From assembly GCA_905221605.1 (NCBI GenBank), contig CAJNDS010002689.1, forward strand, positions 97,001 to 161,000: a DNA stretch of 64,000 nucleotides. The letters are read 5' to 3'. The notes under the pieces were generated by a model. That model did not search any database. It was not told the DNA's origin and saw nothing but the letters and a program-made list of their open reading frames with translations. The DNA comes from Symbiodinium natans (Eukaryota > Sar > Dinophyceae > Suessiales > Symbiodiniaceae). The position numbers and the translations under genes were made by a program. Positions 45,756 through 56,969 of the stretch are shown here, one piece after another. The stretch's first letter is position 1; each line of letters opens with the position of its first letter.

Positions 45756-47865
45756 CCAACTCTCGGCTCCGCTGGACGTCTTGGATGGTCCCACTGGTCC
45801 GACAATCGGAGATTCAGAAGAGGGAACGGCCGAGGGGTCGGGGAGGGGAAGGCTCTGTCCGCCCCACATTGCGCAGTGGCCCGGCCACCGAAACCTTCTG
45901 CTGCCTGCATGCCTGTGCAGTCGGCAACTGCGATCCGACAACGGACAAAACATGAACGGCGAAACCAGAAGTCCCACTTGTAAAGCCTGCGATGTGGGTT
46001 GTTGCTACTTCTACTCGATTCGACATGCCTCCACAGCCACTTCCGGTCGCAAAAGTGCCGCCTCCATGGGCACAATGATGATCTGTGTCAGACAGAACTG
46101 GCTGGTCAAAACTGAGTGCTGCACCGCCCGCTCGATTATCCGAGCAATGCACATCGTGGATATTGGCGAGACAGTGTAGCGGCGGGCGTATCTCCCACAA
46201 CGTGTTGGTCCCACAAGTGCGCTCTCGGCATTGCTCTCAGCTCTGGCGATACTTCGCACAAATCCACATCGCCTGGTTGCCATGCCCAGGCAGTCCTGAG
46301 AATCTGGAAGAAGCTAAGCTGATGCTCAAGAGAGGTCTCCGTCCCTGCCCCTTCGTGTCAGAAGGCCCGTGCAAGCTGCACGCAGTCTAAGCTAACGTGG
46401 CCATTGTGGCCGCAATGGTTTCGAGGGGGGTTCGGGTAGGGCTCGTTTCGTCCTTTCGTATCGCACATGGACATGATGGCTGGTTTTGATTTAAAACTGT
46501 GTGCTTGCACATTTTAAGCCAGCAGGACTGAAGAGGTGTGTAGGAATAAAACAGGCCGCCGTTTTGTTCCTGCTCCTCCTCATGCCATGTCATCCGTCAG
46601 GCTATTCCTGATACATGTGGCAAAACAATGGAAACACGCGTATTCCTGTAAGTCCTGCTAACGTAGAGCATGCAAAAACACGTGGTTGTGAGCAACTTCC
46701 ATGCCGTAATCCCCACAAGGACATGTGCAAAACCCTTGTAGTCACAGTGGCCGACAGTACCCAGGGCACAATTATAACTACGAGTAACATCTGGAGAAAC
46801 TGAGCAATGTGCTTTACTGCTTCTCTCAGATGCAGACACCGTGGGCAATGCGCCGGCGAAGCGTCTCGAGATCTGGTGCGGGGCAGCGATACCTCAGTTC
46901 CAAGCATTCTCGACTGCACAAAGCTGCAGCTGCGAGGTGTGCCGACGAATTTTACACCCTAGTCGCCTGAGTGCCTTGCAGACGCCGCGCGCATTCAACC
47001 TAGGCAAATCATCACAGAAGTAAAGGCAAAGCAGCCATGTCCCAGACGCAGAGGATGCAACAGGCCAGTTTCGCAAGGCTTCAGCTGCTGCCTGAAACAA
47101 GCAACAACAGTAAACACACCTGTGCGATGCTAGCCGTTAAGGCACATCAATGCTCACCATGTCATCTACAGCCAGTTGCTGCTCACCCGAGTCACGGGCG
47201 GTCTGGACCTGGCCCGGCTTTAAATAAACCTGGCAAGCAAAAGTTGAAACATGTTGAGCGACGAGCCAGCCATGTGAAGCCTTGTCCTGTTCAACAGAGT
47301 GAAGAGAGAAGCCCAAGGCTGCAGCGCCGGCCTGCAACAGAAAGACAAGGCTACAACGGAAGTCATTGCAAGGCCATCGGACACAAGGGTAGTTAAGACA
47401 CGAGGGACATCAGGATATTCGCTGTTAGCAATGCTGGCAAATGCACAGCCCGGCCTCCAATGTGATCCCATGCATTTTGGGAAAAAGCGACTTGACATCG
47501 CCGCCTCCGCGTCTGCACACACTGCTAGGTTCGAGAAGTCTCGAGATGCAAAGGCTGAGGTGAGCGCTGAAATCCAAAGCCCGTAGGTTGTTGCTCAAGC
47601 AAATCAGCAGCCTCAAGACATGGATTTGAGCGCAAATACTCTCCCCGCTTGGGTCTTTGTTAAGTGCCGAAACGAGAGGTCTCACACGAAGCCTCCCCGA
47701 CACAAAAATGATAAGGACAAGCCCCCTAAGCCCCGTGCTCGCCACCCAAGGGGGCTAAAGCAAGTGCCAAAGCTGGCACCTGAGAACGTGAGCACGTGGC
47801 GCACGTTGTAGGGCTAACCCATCTTCTGTGGTTCAGGTGCAAGGCCTTCCATAGGGAAAAGGCGT

Positions 47866-47929
47866 AAATTTGGAACACAGGAAAGCATCAATTTGGAACA
47901 CAGGAAAGCGTCAATTTTGGAACACACGG
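47866..47929. repeat. 23-bp tandem repeat, about three copies
   Basis: AATTTGGAACACAGGAAAGC recurs with a period of 23-24 bases; the third copy is diverged. Confidence 0.85.
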
Positions 47930-48003
47930 AGACAAGAGACTGAACAGCCCAGAAGACAGGATGAAGCACCGCGGCTAGGTGTTGAGACGTTGAAAAAGCG
48001 CGT

Positions 48004-48600
48004 GCGTTCTAAAATGACACCTTCTTCCTTTTTGCTGCACTGTGTGTCTGAGGCCGCGACCTGTCGACAAGTAACAATGAGTAGCCGCTTCAGGCTGCTT
48101 GTGAATCCAGACAAAATAAGGAAACTAATACGGTGGGATACCGTCAAAACCATCGAATTTGGGGGTCCACTTGTGGCCAAGCGATTTCCTATCAGGGAGA
48201 CATACGCTTTGAGCAAGGCTAGCTTGGAGAAAAATGAACATCTGATGGTGAATATGTTGACACCTCATGGACCCATAGAAGCCACTAAGGCTTTTCATAC
48301 CAAAGACTGCCGCTGATTTAACATGTTTAACGGAATGAATACTGGTCGGAAGGCCTTTGCACAATCTTAAGAAGAAAATTCTGAAGCGAGACACCAGCAT
48401 GCGGGCGGTCATGCCCGGGACCAACCAACCAGGAAAGAAACCATACACTGCAAGAAACTCGATCAAAACTACCAGCCAGGGAGTTCGTGACACCTTCTTC
48501 CGGGTATCACTTTTGCGTTCGCGCGTTCCAGAATGACACCGTCTTCGGGCAGGCACGCGTTCGCACCTTGAAAATGATCCTTCTTCTTGTGTATCAACCC
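48004..48600. repeat. Dispersed AATGACACCTTCTTCC motif, four copies
   Basis: Related 20-25 bp segments occur near 48006, 48487, 48526 and 48566. TTGCAAACACAATG also occurs twice, at about 48629 and 48666. Confidence 0.55.
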
Positions 48601-49157
48601 AGCGTAGACAAGAGAGAAGTCTCGCAAACTATTTGCAAACACAATGCTCTCACTCCCCCGCCATTTGCAAACACAATGGTCGCACGATGGGTTTGAAAAG
48701 GAACTCACATGTTCACGGGCGAAGGATCGTGCTGTTTCCGCGCAGACGAGACTGCCCCCACCCCCCCTCCCAGCCCGCCGGGCACGCGTGGTTTTATTTA
48801 ACGTCATGCAAACTGCCGGGGGCTGCAATCCGAAACCGACATCTTTTTCAATCCTCTCTCAACGCACCCCAAGTAAATCTAAGATATAACGGTAAACGTA
48901 GCAGTCCTTTCACATCCCGAGGAATCCCCAACCCTCAAATTCAGCTGGGCTGCACCTACATGGTCTGCCACGTTCGAGCTGAAGATTCGGTCAAACTGTC
49001 CTTGGCAAATAACGTGCCAAGTACCTTGCACCTGTCGTAAGCATATCTCCCTGTCCTTCCTCACATGAACCATCATGAACCAGTGGGGCTATTCACACAG
49101 TTGCCATCACAAAAACCCCTTTCAAAGGGCCAAAGCACGTGGCGCTGCTGAGAAATG

Positions 49158-49222
49158 TGGAGACATGGAGACTTGGAGACATGGAGACATGGAGACATGG
49201 ACTCTGATGTGCTCTGATGTGC
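49158..49222. repeat. TGGAGACAT nonamer array and CTCTGATGTG duplicate
   Basis: Five near-perfect nonamers are followed by two copies of a decamer. Confidence 0.88.
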
Positions 49223-50711
49223 TGCTGGGCTGCTCCCAGTGAGCTTCTTTGCCAGAGCCTTCGGGGCACGGCAAATTGGGGCAGCCTCTTAAGCCTCTTC
49301 CCTTCCAATTGAAACCTTTGAAACATGTGGAAGCTTACAGGCTGAGGCCAAGACAAGGCAATCACCCGCTACACAAGACCACTCGACCTTCTGCTGTTGG
49401 AACCTATCGACAGGCTCGAGTTCAAGTGCGGTCAGGAGAGGAATATCCCCCTGCAAAGAGGGCAGCGCCAGTTCTGCGACAGTTCTGTCAGCAAGGCGAG
49501 AAACCGCGGCCTGTGTTGAAGAGAGCTTGTACATGCTTGTACCATGTTCCCTGCTCTTCACAAGAACACTCTCGCTATGTACTTGTAGGGCATGCCTGGA
49601 ACAGGTCATGAGGCATGGGATCGGCAGACTGAGTGGCAAACAGCATCCTTCCGCACGCGCTGAGATATTCGACACGACTTGGCTGACCCTGGTCCTCATA
49701 GCATGGCGAAGGGTGCGACACCCAAGTCGCAATGCCAAACGCACTCAACAAAAATCATCGGATTTTCACGACTATTCACACGACTCTGTCATTCTGCAAA
49801 AGTTTGCACCTGAGCACCAAGGCGTGGTATCCAAGGCCAACGCAGGATCAAATTCATCAGCTTCAAACTCCGGCCTGTAGGGTCCGTGACACGACTTGGG
49901 TCTTGACTTAGGAGGATTTAGGAGGCACGGTCGGAACAAGTTTCAATCGCAATGATTCTTGTTTATCTTGTTTTTTCCCTACATCATTTTGCAGAGGGAA
50001 GCCATTTGCTGAGTCGAAACTCATGTCGTTCAACCGGCTCATTGGGCAAGCGCTTCGAAGGCTAGCACCACACGGTGCTGAGTCGCAGGCCATAGCAGAA
50101 CACCATCGCCAGCCTCCTACGAAAAGCTTCAAAAAAGCTCGGCGGTCTTCTCACCTCCGCGCCCTTCATTTCTGCCGAAAGCTCACCCTGTTCATGTCAA
50201 GCTACTTTGGAATTTTGGAATCTTTGCACTTTCGGAGCTCAGTAGCTGTGTTCCTGGCTGTTGTGACTTGAGGCATGTCTTGCTGGTGGCAGACTAATGC
50301 AATTCCGGGTATCTCCTGCCATCCACGCGGAGGCTTCTTCCCACGGTACCTCGTATTCTGCTCACGTGCCTTCTGTCAGGGTTGTAAGCTGGAATGCAAT
50401 GCTGAAGGACCCGGCTGATGAAGGCAGTGACAGCCTGCTGTCTCAAGTTCTGACTACGCCGCTATGGCCCTGGCATGTTGTACCAGAGGCGTGCAGCTGG
50501 ATGCCGAAGCCTACTGATGGCAATACGGGTAATGACATGGATTCATGCGACTTCGCCGTATCATGCAAGCTGAGATGACGGCGAGAAGTTGTCGACACAA
50601 GGAATACCTGGAGCACCGTCGCCCGTACCCCCAACAGACCCTACAAGTATGCATACTCTTTGGGCCCTGAACAATGTTCCAAGCTCTAACAGTCAAGACA
50701 AGTTATTGAAT

Positions 50712-50749
50712 GCGTTCATTTGATCTGTTGGCGTTCATTTGATCTGTTG
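50712..50749. repeat. Perfect 19-bp tandem duplication
   Basis: GCGTTCATTTGATCTGTTG occurs twice in direct succession without mismatch. Confidence 0.95.
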
Positions 50750-51049
50750 GTGAACAAAATAAATAACATGAACGTGCCCACCGAATTTGTTTCGCCACTT
50801 ACACCTTTTCAGTTCTACCGCTAAAACGCCCCAGCCGGCTCTGGCTAGCCTATGTTTTTCGATCTTCTATAAATACTTGCTTGTGCTTTTGGTGCCTCGG
50901 GGGCAGCATGGCACAAGCTGAGCCTGCTTGCTACAACGACCCCCGTGCCTGGCCTCGGTCGAGTCGGAAGCCCTCGGCCTCGAAGGCCTCAGGCTGAGAG
51001 GGACCATCACTCAGAAATCACTCAGAAGCTACTCAAAATCACTCAAAAT

Positions 51050-51274
51050 GAGAGACAGAAGCGCGCTGTGAAAGATTGTCGGTCTCATCCTCGCTTTGCC
51101 GCTGACGTCTCCGTCATTTGTCCCAGCCTCGCGCACCTGGTGCTCGCAGTCAGGAACAGCCCGAAGAACCTCCAAGCGGTGGAAGGCCGGACGAAAGCCC
51201 GGAAGGAAGGCATGAAAAAGGAAAGCTGTCCCGGCAAATGCAAAGAACATGAGAAGCAAGTCAAAGCGAGATTG
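51050..51274 (+). CDS. Exon candidate, charged protein
   Basis: The frame reads LAHLVLAVRNSPKNLQAVEG, then RTKARKEGMKKESCPGKCKE and HEKQVKARL, before donor GTAAGA at 51275. It is Lys-rich. The opposite strand is also open, with a leader-like hydrophobic stretch, so strand assignment is uncertain. Confidence 0.25.
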
Positions 51275-52351
51275 GTAAGACTGGGCGCCTCCAGTAGCTC
51301 AGAAGAACTAGTTGCACAAACTTGCTGTAGACCCCCACTGTCAGCGTCATCAGCTGCGCCTGCCGTGGGCACCAGATGCAAGGTTTTGTTGTAAAGGCAG
51401 CTAGCAGGGGCAATGCAGAGGTTCAACAAGACCAAGCTCCCAAATGCACAATGCCTTCCAAAAGAATATTCAAAGAACGTGGACATGATACGGTTCCTGC
51501 GCTGTCGTGCGCTTCTGCATCGCCTTGAGCAGTCCAAGCCTCCCACCAATGCTTGAGCACCTGTGCTGTGCGTCAGATGTGTGTGTGTGTGCTACACATT
51601 GCACCGTGCTTGCAAGGTCGACCTCAAGTTTTAGCTGGTGCCTTTCCTCAACGCAAGGCTGCATCGCTGGCAACTCAAACTATCCAGCGAAATTCGCGCA
51701 GCGTGAATATAGCAGAGGCAATGCGGCAACCGAGGCGCAGCGGCAGTCGCTTCACAGCAGTTTCCTGACGCACAAACATCATGAACAAGAAGGCCTTTGC
51801 ACCACCACAGCCTTGCACGGCAACTGGTAGCCCATCCTTCATCCAAGACCTCCCTGGCCGCCGAAGCGAGCATCGGCAGCAGGACAACTGGCAACTCCTG
51901 GGTTGTGTGACAGATTGAAAAGGCTCGGTGTCTCGAAGAGCACAGCAAGCTTCACATGTGGATTCATGTGGTGCTGTACTTCAGTCATCCATCGAAGCGC
52001 TTTCCTTCAAAGCTGTACTTCCGTCATCCGTCAAAGTTCTTCAAGGAGACCAGGGCCCCAGCATGCAGCCACCAGAGTGTGAAAATCGCTAACCTGTGTG
52101 TTTCCAAGCTGAATCCCTTTCAGATGTATATTCAATCGCCAAGTACTGCCATCACTGCCAAAAGAACACGTAGGATCTAGAACTCATTGTGGCAAGTCAA
52201 AAACTCGGCCAAGCGCAGCCTTTGATGAAGCTGCCCACTCCTTTTTGACAAAAAACGAGATCTGCAAGTGCGCTAGAAGGGCAGATACAACATGGTTCAA
52301 AGCCTGGCACTAAGCTTGACAATTGCTCTTTACCCTCGTCGTGTCGTGTAC
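51275..52351. other. No gene firmly recognised
   Basis: Minus-strand frames at 51675-51900 are protein-like in two registers (for example ELPVVLLPMLASAAREVLDE after ACCCAG) and may include an exon. Confidence 0.35.
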
Positions 52352-52545
52352 TTGCTGGTAAAGGCTTCCACAGCATCACAGCAAGTGCCCAAGTGAACTT
52401 CAACCACTGCAGCCGCTCAAGCTCCACAGAGGTCCCGCTGAGAAGGCGAAGGATGAGGGCGTTGCGAGCTGTGGTCTCAGCCTGCAAGAAAGTTGCGCGA
52501 GTTTCTAGCTCAGAATCTCCTCGCCGCGCCCCCCTCTGTGTAGGC
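52352..52545 (-). CDS. Exon candidate
   Basis: The minus strand reads SELETRATFLQAETTARNAL, then ILRLLSGTSVELERLQWLKF and TWALAVMLWKPLPA, ending before a GTACAC donor at 52351. It is strongly helical with normal codon use. The acceptor was not fixed; no family recognised. Confidence 0.33.
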
Positions 52546-52625
52546 TTGTTAGAACTCAAGCAATCATTCTCCTCGCCTCCCGCCCGGTCTCTTGGCCTGG
52601 TCCCTGGTGTATGGAGAAGCCCCTG

Positions 52626-53050
52626 CAGAGAGTCCCTCCGAGCATATCCTGGAAGCCCGCAAAGTGTCTATCCTGAAGTGCCCTCGCGGAGAGCCAGGTG
52701 TCCCCGGAGTGCCTACCCCCAGAAAAGCCTTTGTTCCTAGTGCCACCGGGTATCCCCGGGGTGCCCACCGCCAAACGCCGCAGAGAGCCCCGAGTATCCC
52801 AGAGAAGCCCACAGAGAGTCCCAGCGAGTATCCCCGAGCATCCCCATACAACTTCCGCAGAGATTCCCGCCGAATATTCCTGGAATGCTCACACACCCAG
52901 AAAACAAGCGTGGAAATAATTTTGCCGAGTATCGTTGGTTGCCCACCCCCAGAAAATCTTGCAGAGGGTCCCACCGAGTACCTTGGAGCGCACACCCCAA
53001 AAGAAGATCCCGCCGACTCCACAGGGAGTCCCGCCACGGAAGCCTGCAGC
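52626..53050. repeat. Decayed minisatellite with GCAGAGAGTCCC / CCGAGTATCC units
   Basis: Roughly eight diverged units of 35-60 bases contain GCAGAGAGTCCC, CCGAGTATCC and GCCCACACCCAGAAAA-type segments. The Pro/Gly-rich frames on both strands are products of the repeat. Confidence 0.7.
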
Positions 53051-53721
53051 AAAGGCTACCTGTCCAAAAACGGCAAAATTGCACCCACATCAATTAGCGG
53101 TAGGGTTGGGATTATCGACGTGATGATAAGTTTTGCTCACTTGCAACTCTTAGCTTTGCGTCAAAGACCTACCTGCAGCCATTGAGGCATGGAGAAAGAA
53201 AAAGTTGCAAGCAAAACAAAAAACTACAATGACCCACTTCGACCATGCCCACCCTGTAACTAAGGATGCCGTTCTCGGACAGGCAATTAGCAGGCTTCTA
53301 TCGCGGAACTTTCCGTGGAATTCTGAGGGAGTGTGGGCACTCCAAGCGCCAGGCAGGAGACCGGGCGGGACAGCGGCGAGGAGCCGGGAAGAATGGCTGG
53401 CTTAAAAGATCTTGAAGCCTAACAACCCGTTAACCCCACACCGAGGGCGCAGAGCCGAAAACAAGAAACACAACTAACCTACCGCCCCGAAATGTTCTGT
53501 TGTACGTCTTCGAAGTGGCCGGCCCCAGCTCACGCCCGGGATGTTCCCTGCACCCAATGAGAACCCCCCCAGAATTGCGGTGGCTCCTCAAAGTGTCCGT
53601 GGCTGTCCCACAACATTCCCCACATCATCGTTTGGGTGGTGTTCTTGTTCTTCGTGCTTGCCGTGCTTCCGCCCATGCGCCAACCCGCACCCCATCCCCA
53701 TGCGTCTGTTGAGCAGCTGCA

Positions 53722-53722
<1 letters not shown>
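53051..53722. other. No gene recognised
   Basis: Short frames only. Confidence 0.4.
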
Positions 53723-53796
<74 letters not shown>

Positions 53797-53825
53797 GCTG
53801 CCGCTGCCGCCGCTGCCGCCGCCCC
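53723..53825. repeat. (CTG)24 tract with CCG/CTG extension
   Basis: Twenty-four uninterrupted CTG triplets (53723-53794) are followed by mixed CCG and CTG triplets. Frames give poly-Leu, poly-Cys or, on the minus strand, poly-Gln/poly-Ala. No frame has convincing flanking coding sequence. The plus frame starting MSFRGLLKRFGGVLRDPSGS at 53886 is the best nearby candidate. Confidence 0.9.
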
Positions 53826-54162
53826 TGCCCTGCCGCCAACATACTCACCACACACCCCCCTCGTACATATTCCACGCAACACAACATGTCTTTCAGAGGC
53901 CTTTTGAAGCGGTTCGGTGGCGTGCTTCGAGACCCTTCGGGGTCGTTTGGTTTCGACAGAAAGCGCCGGTGCGACATCCTCGCATATGGGAAACCCTCAT
54001 GGGAAAATATCGAATTCGCCGATTGCGTCGCAACTACTGCGGCGCAATCGATGTCGTTCACACCTGCTTTAGAACTGCTTCTACCTTGCTGATGCTAAGT
54101 TTGCGTTGTGGATTCGGTTCTTGGGCTGACCGGCCTGCCGATCGCGACCGAGCCCGGCCCTA

Positions 54163-54202
54163 AACCCACAAACTGTACTGCCCCAAGTAAACCCTAAACT
54201 GC
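54163..54202. repeat. Telomere-like CCCTAAA fragments
   Basis: CCCTAAA appears twice within 40 bases. Similar CCCTAAACCCTAAACC occurs at 57669-57684. Confidence 0.4.
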
Positions 54203-54795
54203 CCGCGCAGCGTGCCCACGCTGCGCACACGCACATATGCACTTGCTCATTGACTTCCTGCATCATCGACCCCGATATGCTGCACATGGTACACCAGAAG
54301 GGCCATGACATGACCATGTCTGCGCACATGCTCTGCACATCTGCTATCTTGGCCAGGTGATTGACCGGATGATTGAGGAGCCAACATTGAGATCATTGAG
54401 AACCTCTCATGTTGAGGGCAATCTTCAGGGCACTGGGTTCAAGACTGCCCTGAATAGCTCAGTCTGCGACAGTCGTCACACAGCACGCTGGTGAAGACCT
54501 GAGTAATCTCAGCATGTTTGAACACATCCGAATGCCTTGAATGAACCCCGCTCACTGCAGGTCGCTTGCAGACGCATGTGGCGTAGATCACGGAAGCAAG
54601 ATGCAAGACGAACAGTCACATGACAAGCACGCGACACGGCATGAGCCCCGTGATACGCAAGCACCTACTATGGGTTCTTCTCCGCGTGGCACATCGTGGC
54701 ACTTTGACCCCAAAATAGTCTCGAAGTATTCTGGCGAGTATGGGGTGTCGCTTGTCTCGCGTTATATATCAATGTTGGCGGCGAATAATGTCAGT

Positions 54796-54903
54796 AGTCA
54801 GGCACAACTTACAGCCAGTGATTAAGCTTAAACTGGCGAAGCTGTCCCAGTAGCCAGGCACAACTTACCAGTGATGAAGCTTAAACTGGCGTAGCTGTCC
54901 CAG
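54796..54903. repeat. 55-bp tandem duplication containing a 5' splice site
   Basis: Copies at 54796-54850 and 54852-54903 share GGCACAACTTAC and AAGCTTAAACTGGCG and GCTGTCCCAG. On the minus strand each contains an exon end plus GTAAGT. Confidence 0.9.
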
Positions 54904-54936
54904 ATGCCATTTGGTCTTGAAGTACCAAACCCGCAT
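54869..54936 (-). CDS. Exon candidate with duplicated donor
   Basis: Strong acceptor GGCCTCTTTCAG precedes a 68-nt exon reading MRVWYFKTKWHLGQLRQFKL then HHW, with donor GTAAGT at 54868. A second register reads CGFGTSRPNGIWDSYASLSF. A second GTAAGT at 54812 lies in the tandem copy. Partner exons were not found. Confidence 0.35.
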
Positions 54937-55362
54937 CTGAAAGAGGCCTGCGACTGTTCCAACTCTAGCTTGCTTGCGACAGTTCCTCTCGCGACCCGCT
55001 TGCTTACAGACTGCACTGCGTTGCGCATCCATCTCGCCGAATCTAGCCGCGAGCACTGACTTGGAGCAAGCTCCCAGGGTGGTTCACCAGGCCAACTCTG
55101 CGAGCACTCTCCGCGCAGCAGTAGCAGCTTCGCATCACGAAATGCGATTGCCACCAAACCCCATGGGCGCGCACGGAGAGCTTACAAGTACGAGCACATC
55201 GTTTACCCAGGAAATGAACATGACACAACGACATGACTCTACAGCTCTGGCACTGTGCCACAAATCCAAAATTTCACATACACCTTCGAGTTCTGTACCC
55301 CCAGCCCCAATGCCCAACAAGAGGGGTCAAGTGGAAACCCCCTCCACACGTATTTGATACGA

Positions 55363-55503
55363 ATGGTCAGCGACCAGAAAGGGTGGAGACAGTGGAAAGT
55401 GGCTGTTCAAGCTGAGCTGCAAAGAGCGCACGGCCGCCAACAAGTGCCTGCAATCTGCCGAAACTGGGCCAAGCATGTCGCAGAGCGTTTTGCACAATTG
55501 TGA
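55363..55503 (+). CDS. Small terminal exon candidate
   Basis: The frame reads SDQKGWRQWKVAVQAELQRA then HGRQQVPAICRNWAKHVAER and ends at TGA 55501. It is helical and basic. The opposite strand is also open (Leu/Cys-rich), so strand is uncertain. Confidence 0.25.
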   Translation: MVSDQKGWRQWKVAVQAELQRAHGRQQVPAICRNWAKHVAERFAQL

Positions 55504-56405
55504 AACCTTTTCTTTGCACAATTGCAGCAGGTTCTGAGGCAATCCCAGCTGTTGCACCTGGGGTCCGACATTCCAATGAAGAGCAGTCCTCAATGGACGA
55601 TAGCAAAAATTTTCTGTTCATGTTGAAGGCTGTGGTTTATGCTGTGCTGAGCACGCTGAGGCAGGAACTGATTTGTGCTCGTGGGGTCAACCCATGTGTC
55701 CTTTGTCAAGAATCACCGAAAATGGAGCGAAACAGAACCCTCAGTCGCGACAACATCACAGAACACATGAGATCTCAACCTGCGGCTTGGAGCTGTGCAA
55801 AGCTCCAAACCGGCCGGCGCCATTTCCCACTGGAAAAAAGGCTGGTGGGCCCAGGCTCGCCTTAACTCACATGTTCTGCTTGGCGTCTGTTGTGGGTTTT
55901 TTTGTCCGCCATCAATATGCTAGCGGGATCTAGCGGCTGTGGCCTGTCGAGGATGGAAAGCCGAGGCGGTCTTTGAATGTCAGATCAGAAAGCTCAAGTG
56001 ACTAGAGTGGAGGGGGTTGGGACGAAAGAATCAAGACCATCCAGGTCTCTGGTCGCTCCCAGCCCTCACCGCTTATAAACTACATTATCAGAACAAAAGA
56101 CAGATAGTGCAACAGCTTTGGTGCCAATTCGCAACATCTGTACCTCTAAGGCTGGTCTTCCAACGCAAAGACTCGATGCGTCCTGTGCACACAAGAATCC
56201 CAATCAGCCAGACATGAATTGGGGACGAGCCCTGGCCTCTCCTTTATTTGTTCCCTGAGAGTGCCGAAGCACGCTGCATCACTTGCACATTTATCAAAGC
56301 AGAATAGTGAGGCCCGTACTGGAGCAGAAAGTTCTTCGCGCGGCTCATGCGGAAGCTCGTCATCCTCTGGAAGTACAGCGGGCCACAATTCATGATTTCA
56401 TAGAC
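55504..56405. other. No gene firmly recognised
   Basis: A minus-strand register near 56270-56390 reads MTSFRMSRAKNFLLQYGPHY and may be a further exon of the gene to its right. Confidence 0.35.
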
Positions 56406-56969
56406 CTATCCCACCACACAGCCAAACATAGCTTGGTCCTGAGAAAGAGACCGCCCAGCAGAGAGTATCTCGGCCGCAACGTCGACTCCACAGGCACGAT
56501 TCTTCCAGGCACCGCCTGCGCTGTCCAGAGCTGCTTGTGCCTGCCGCAGCCACTCACGCCTTCGTCGAGGTGATCGCGACCGAGATGTCAAGCTCCGGCT
56601 GACAAGCTCCTTTGCCCTTGTAACGAGCTGTGATAGGTTGATCCGTTCTCTGTTCAACACTTCGCGGCAGCCATCGAGATTCGGCCCTTCCGCCAGCAGC
56701 AACCGCTCCATCCTTTTGGCAGCTCTCTTGGCGTCCCCCAGGCATTCTCCAGCTACACGTGCCAAAAGACACAGCTCCCAACCCTCTGGCTGAGTAGATG
56801 GGGGCTCTCCAGCCTCCTGCTCGAATGCTTGCAGGATATTTGCCCACAGCTTGTCATCGATGACACTCATGCCAAGGAGGGACGTTACGCGTGACGACAA
56901 TGCATATACGAGATCGACGGCGCGATCTGTACATGCATGGCAACATTGCGCGGCATCTCTGAACGTCAA
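56406..56969 (-). CDS. Hypothetical helical protein with Arg/Ser patch
   Basis: One frame is open for 187 codons. Composition and codon use are clearly protein-like: SVIDDKLWANILQAFEQEAG, later CLGDAKRAAKRMERLLLAEG, then a basic Arg/Ser stretch SLTSRSRSPRRRREW, then AAEILSAGRSLSQDQAMFG. ATG 56870 (MSVIDDKLW) gives 154 residues; the frame is open 33 codons further up, after a GACGTTCAG that could be an acceptor. It ends at TAG 56406, although GTGTG|GTGGGA just before could be a donor. The RS-like patch suggests an RNA-related or nuclear protein, but no domain is recognised. Confidence 0.5.
   Translation of the reverse strand: MTFRDAAQCCHACTDRAVDLVYALSSRVTSLLGMSVIDDKLWANILQAFEQEAGEPPSTQPEGWELCLLARVAGECLGDAKRAAKRMERLLLAEGPNLDGCREVLNRERINLSQLVTRAKELVSRSLTSRSRSPRRRREWLRQAQAALDSAGGAWKNRACGVDVAAEILSAGRSLSQDQAMFGCVVG

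Larger units (their letters stand above)
45760..51049. other. Long stretch without a recognised gene
   Basis: Overlapping frames at 45.7-46.4 and 47.0-48.6 kb lack splice support. Tandem repeats are listed separately. Confidence 0.4.

Noticed and set aside
52592-53185. 197-codon plus-strand frame resembling a Pro-rich protein
   Set aside because: It follows the period of a decayed minisatellite, and the other strand is equally open.
53541-54092. 183-codon plus-strand frame with poly-Cys and matching poly-Gln frame on the minus strand
   Set aside because: Produced by the CTG repeat; flanking parts do not look coding in a consistent frame.
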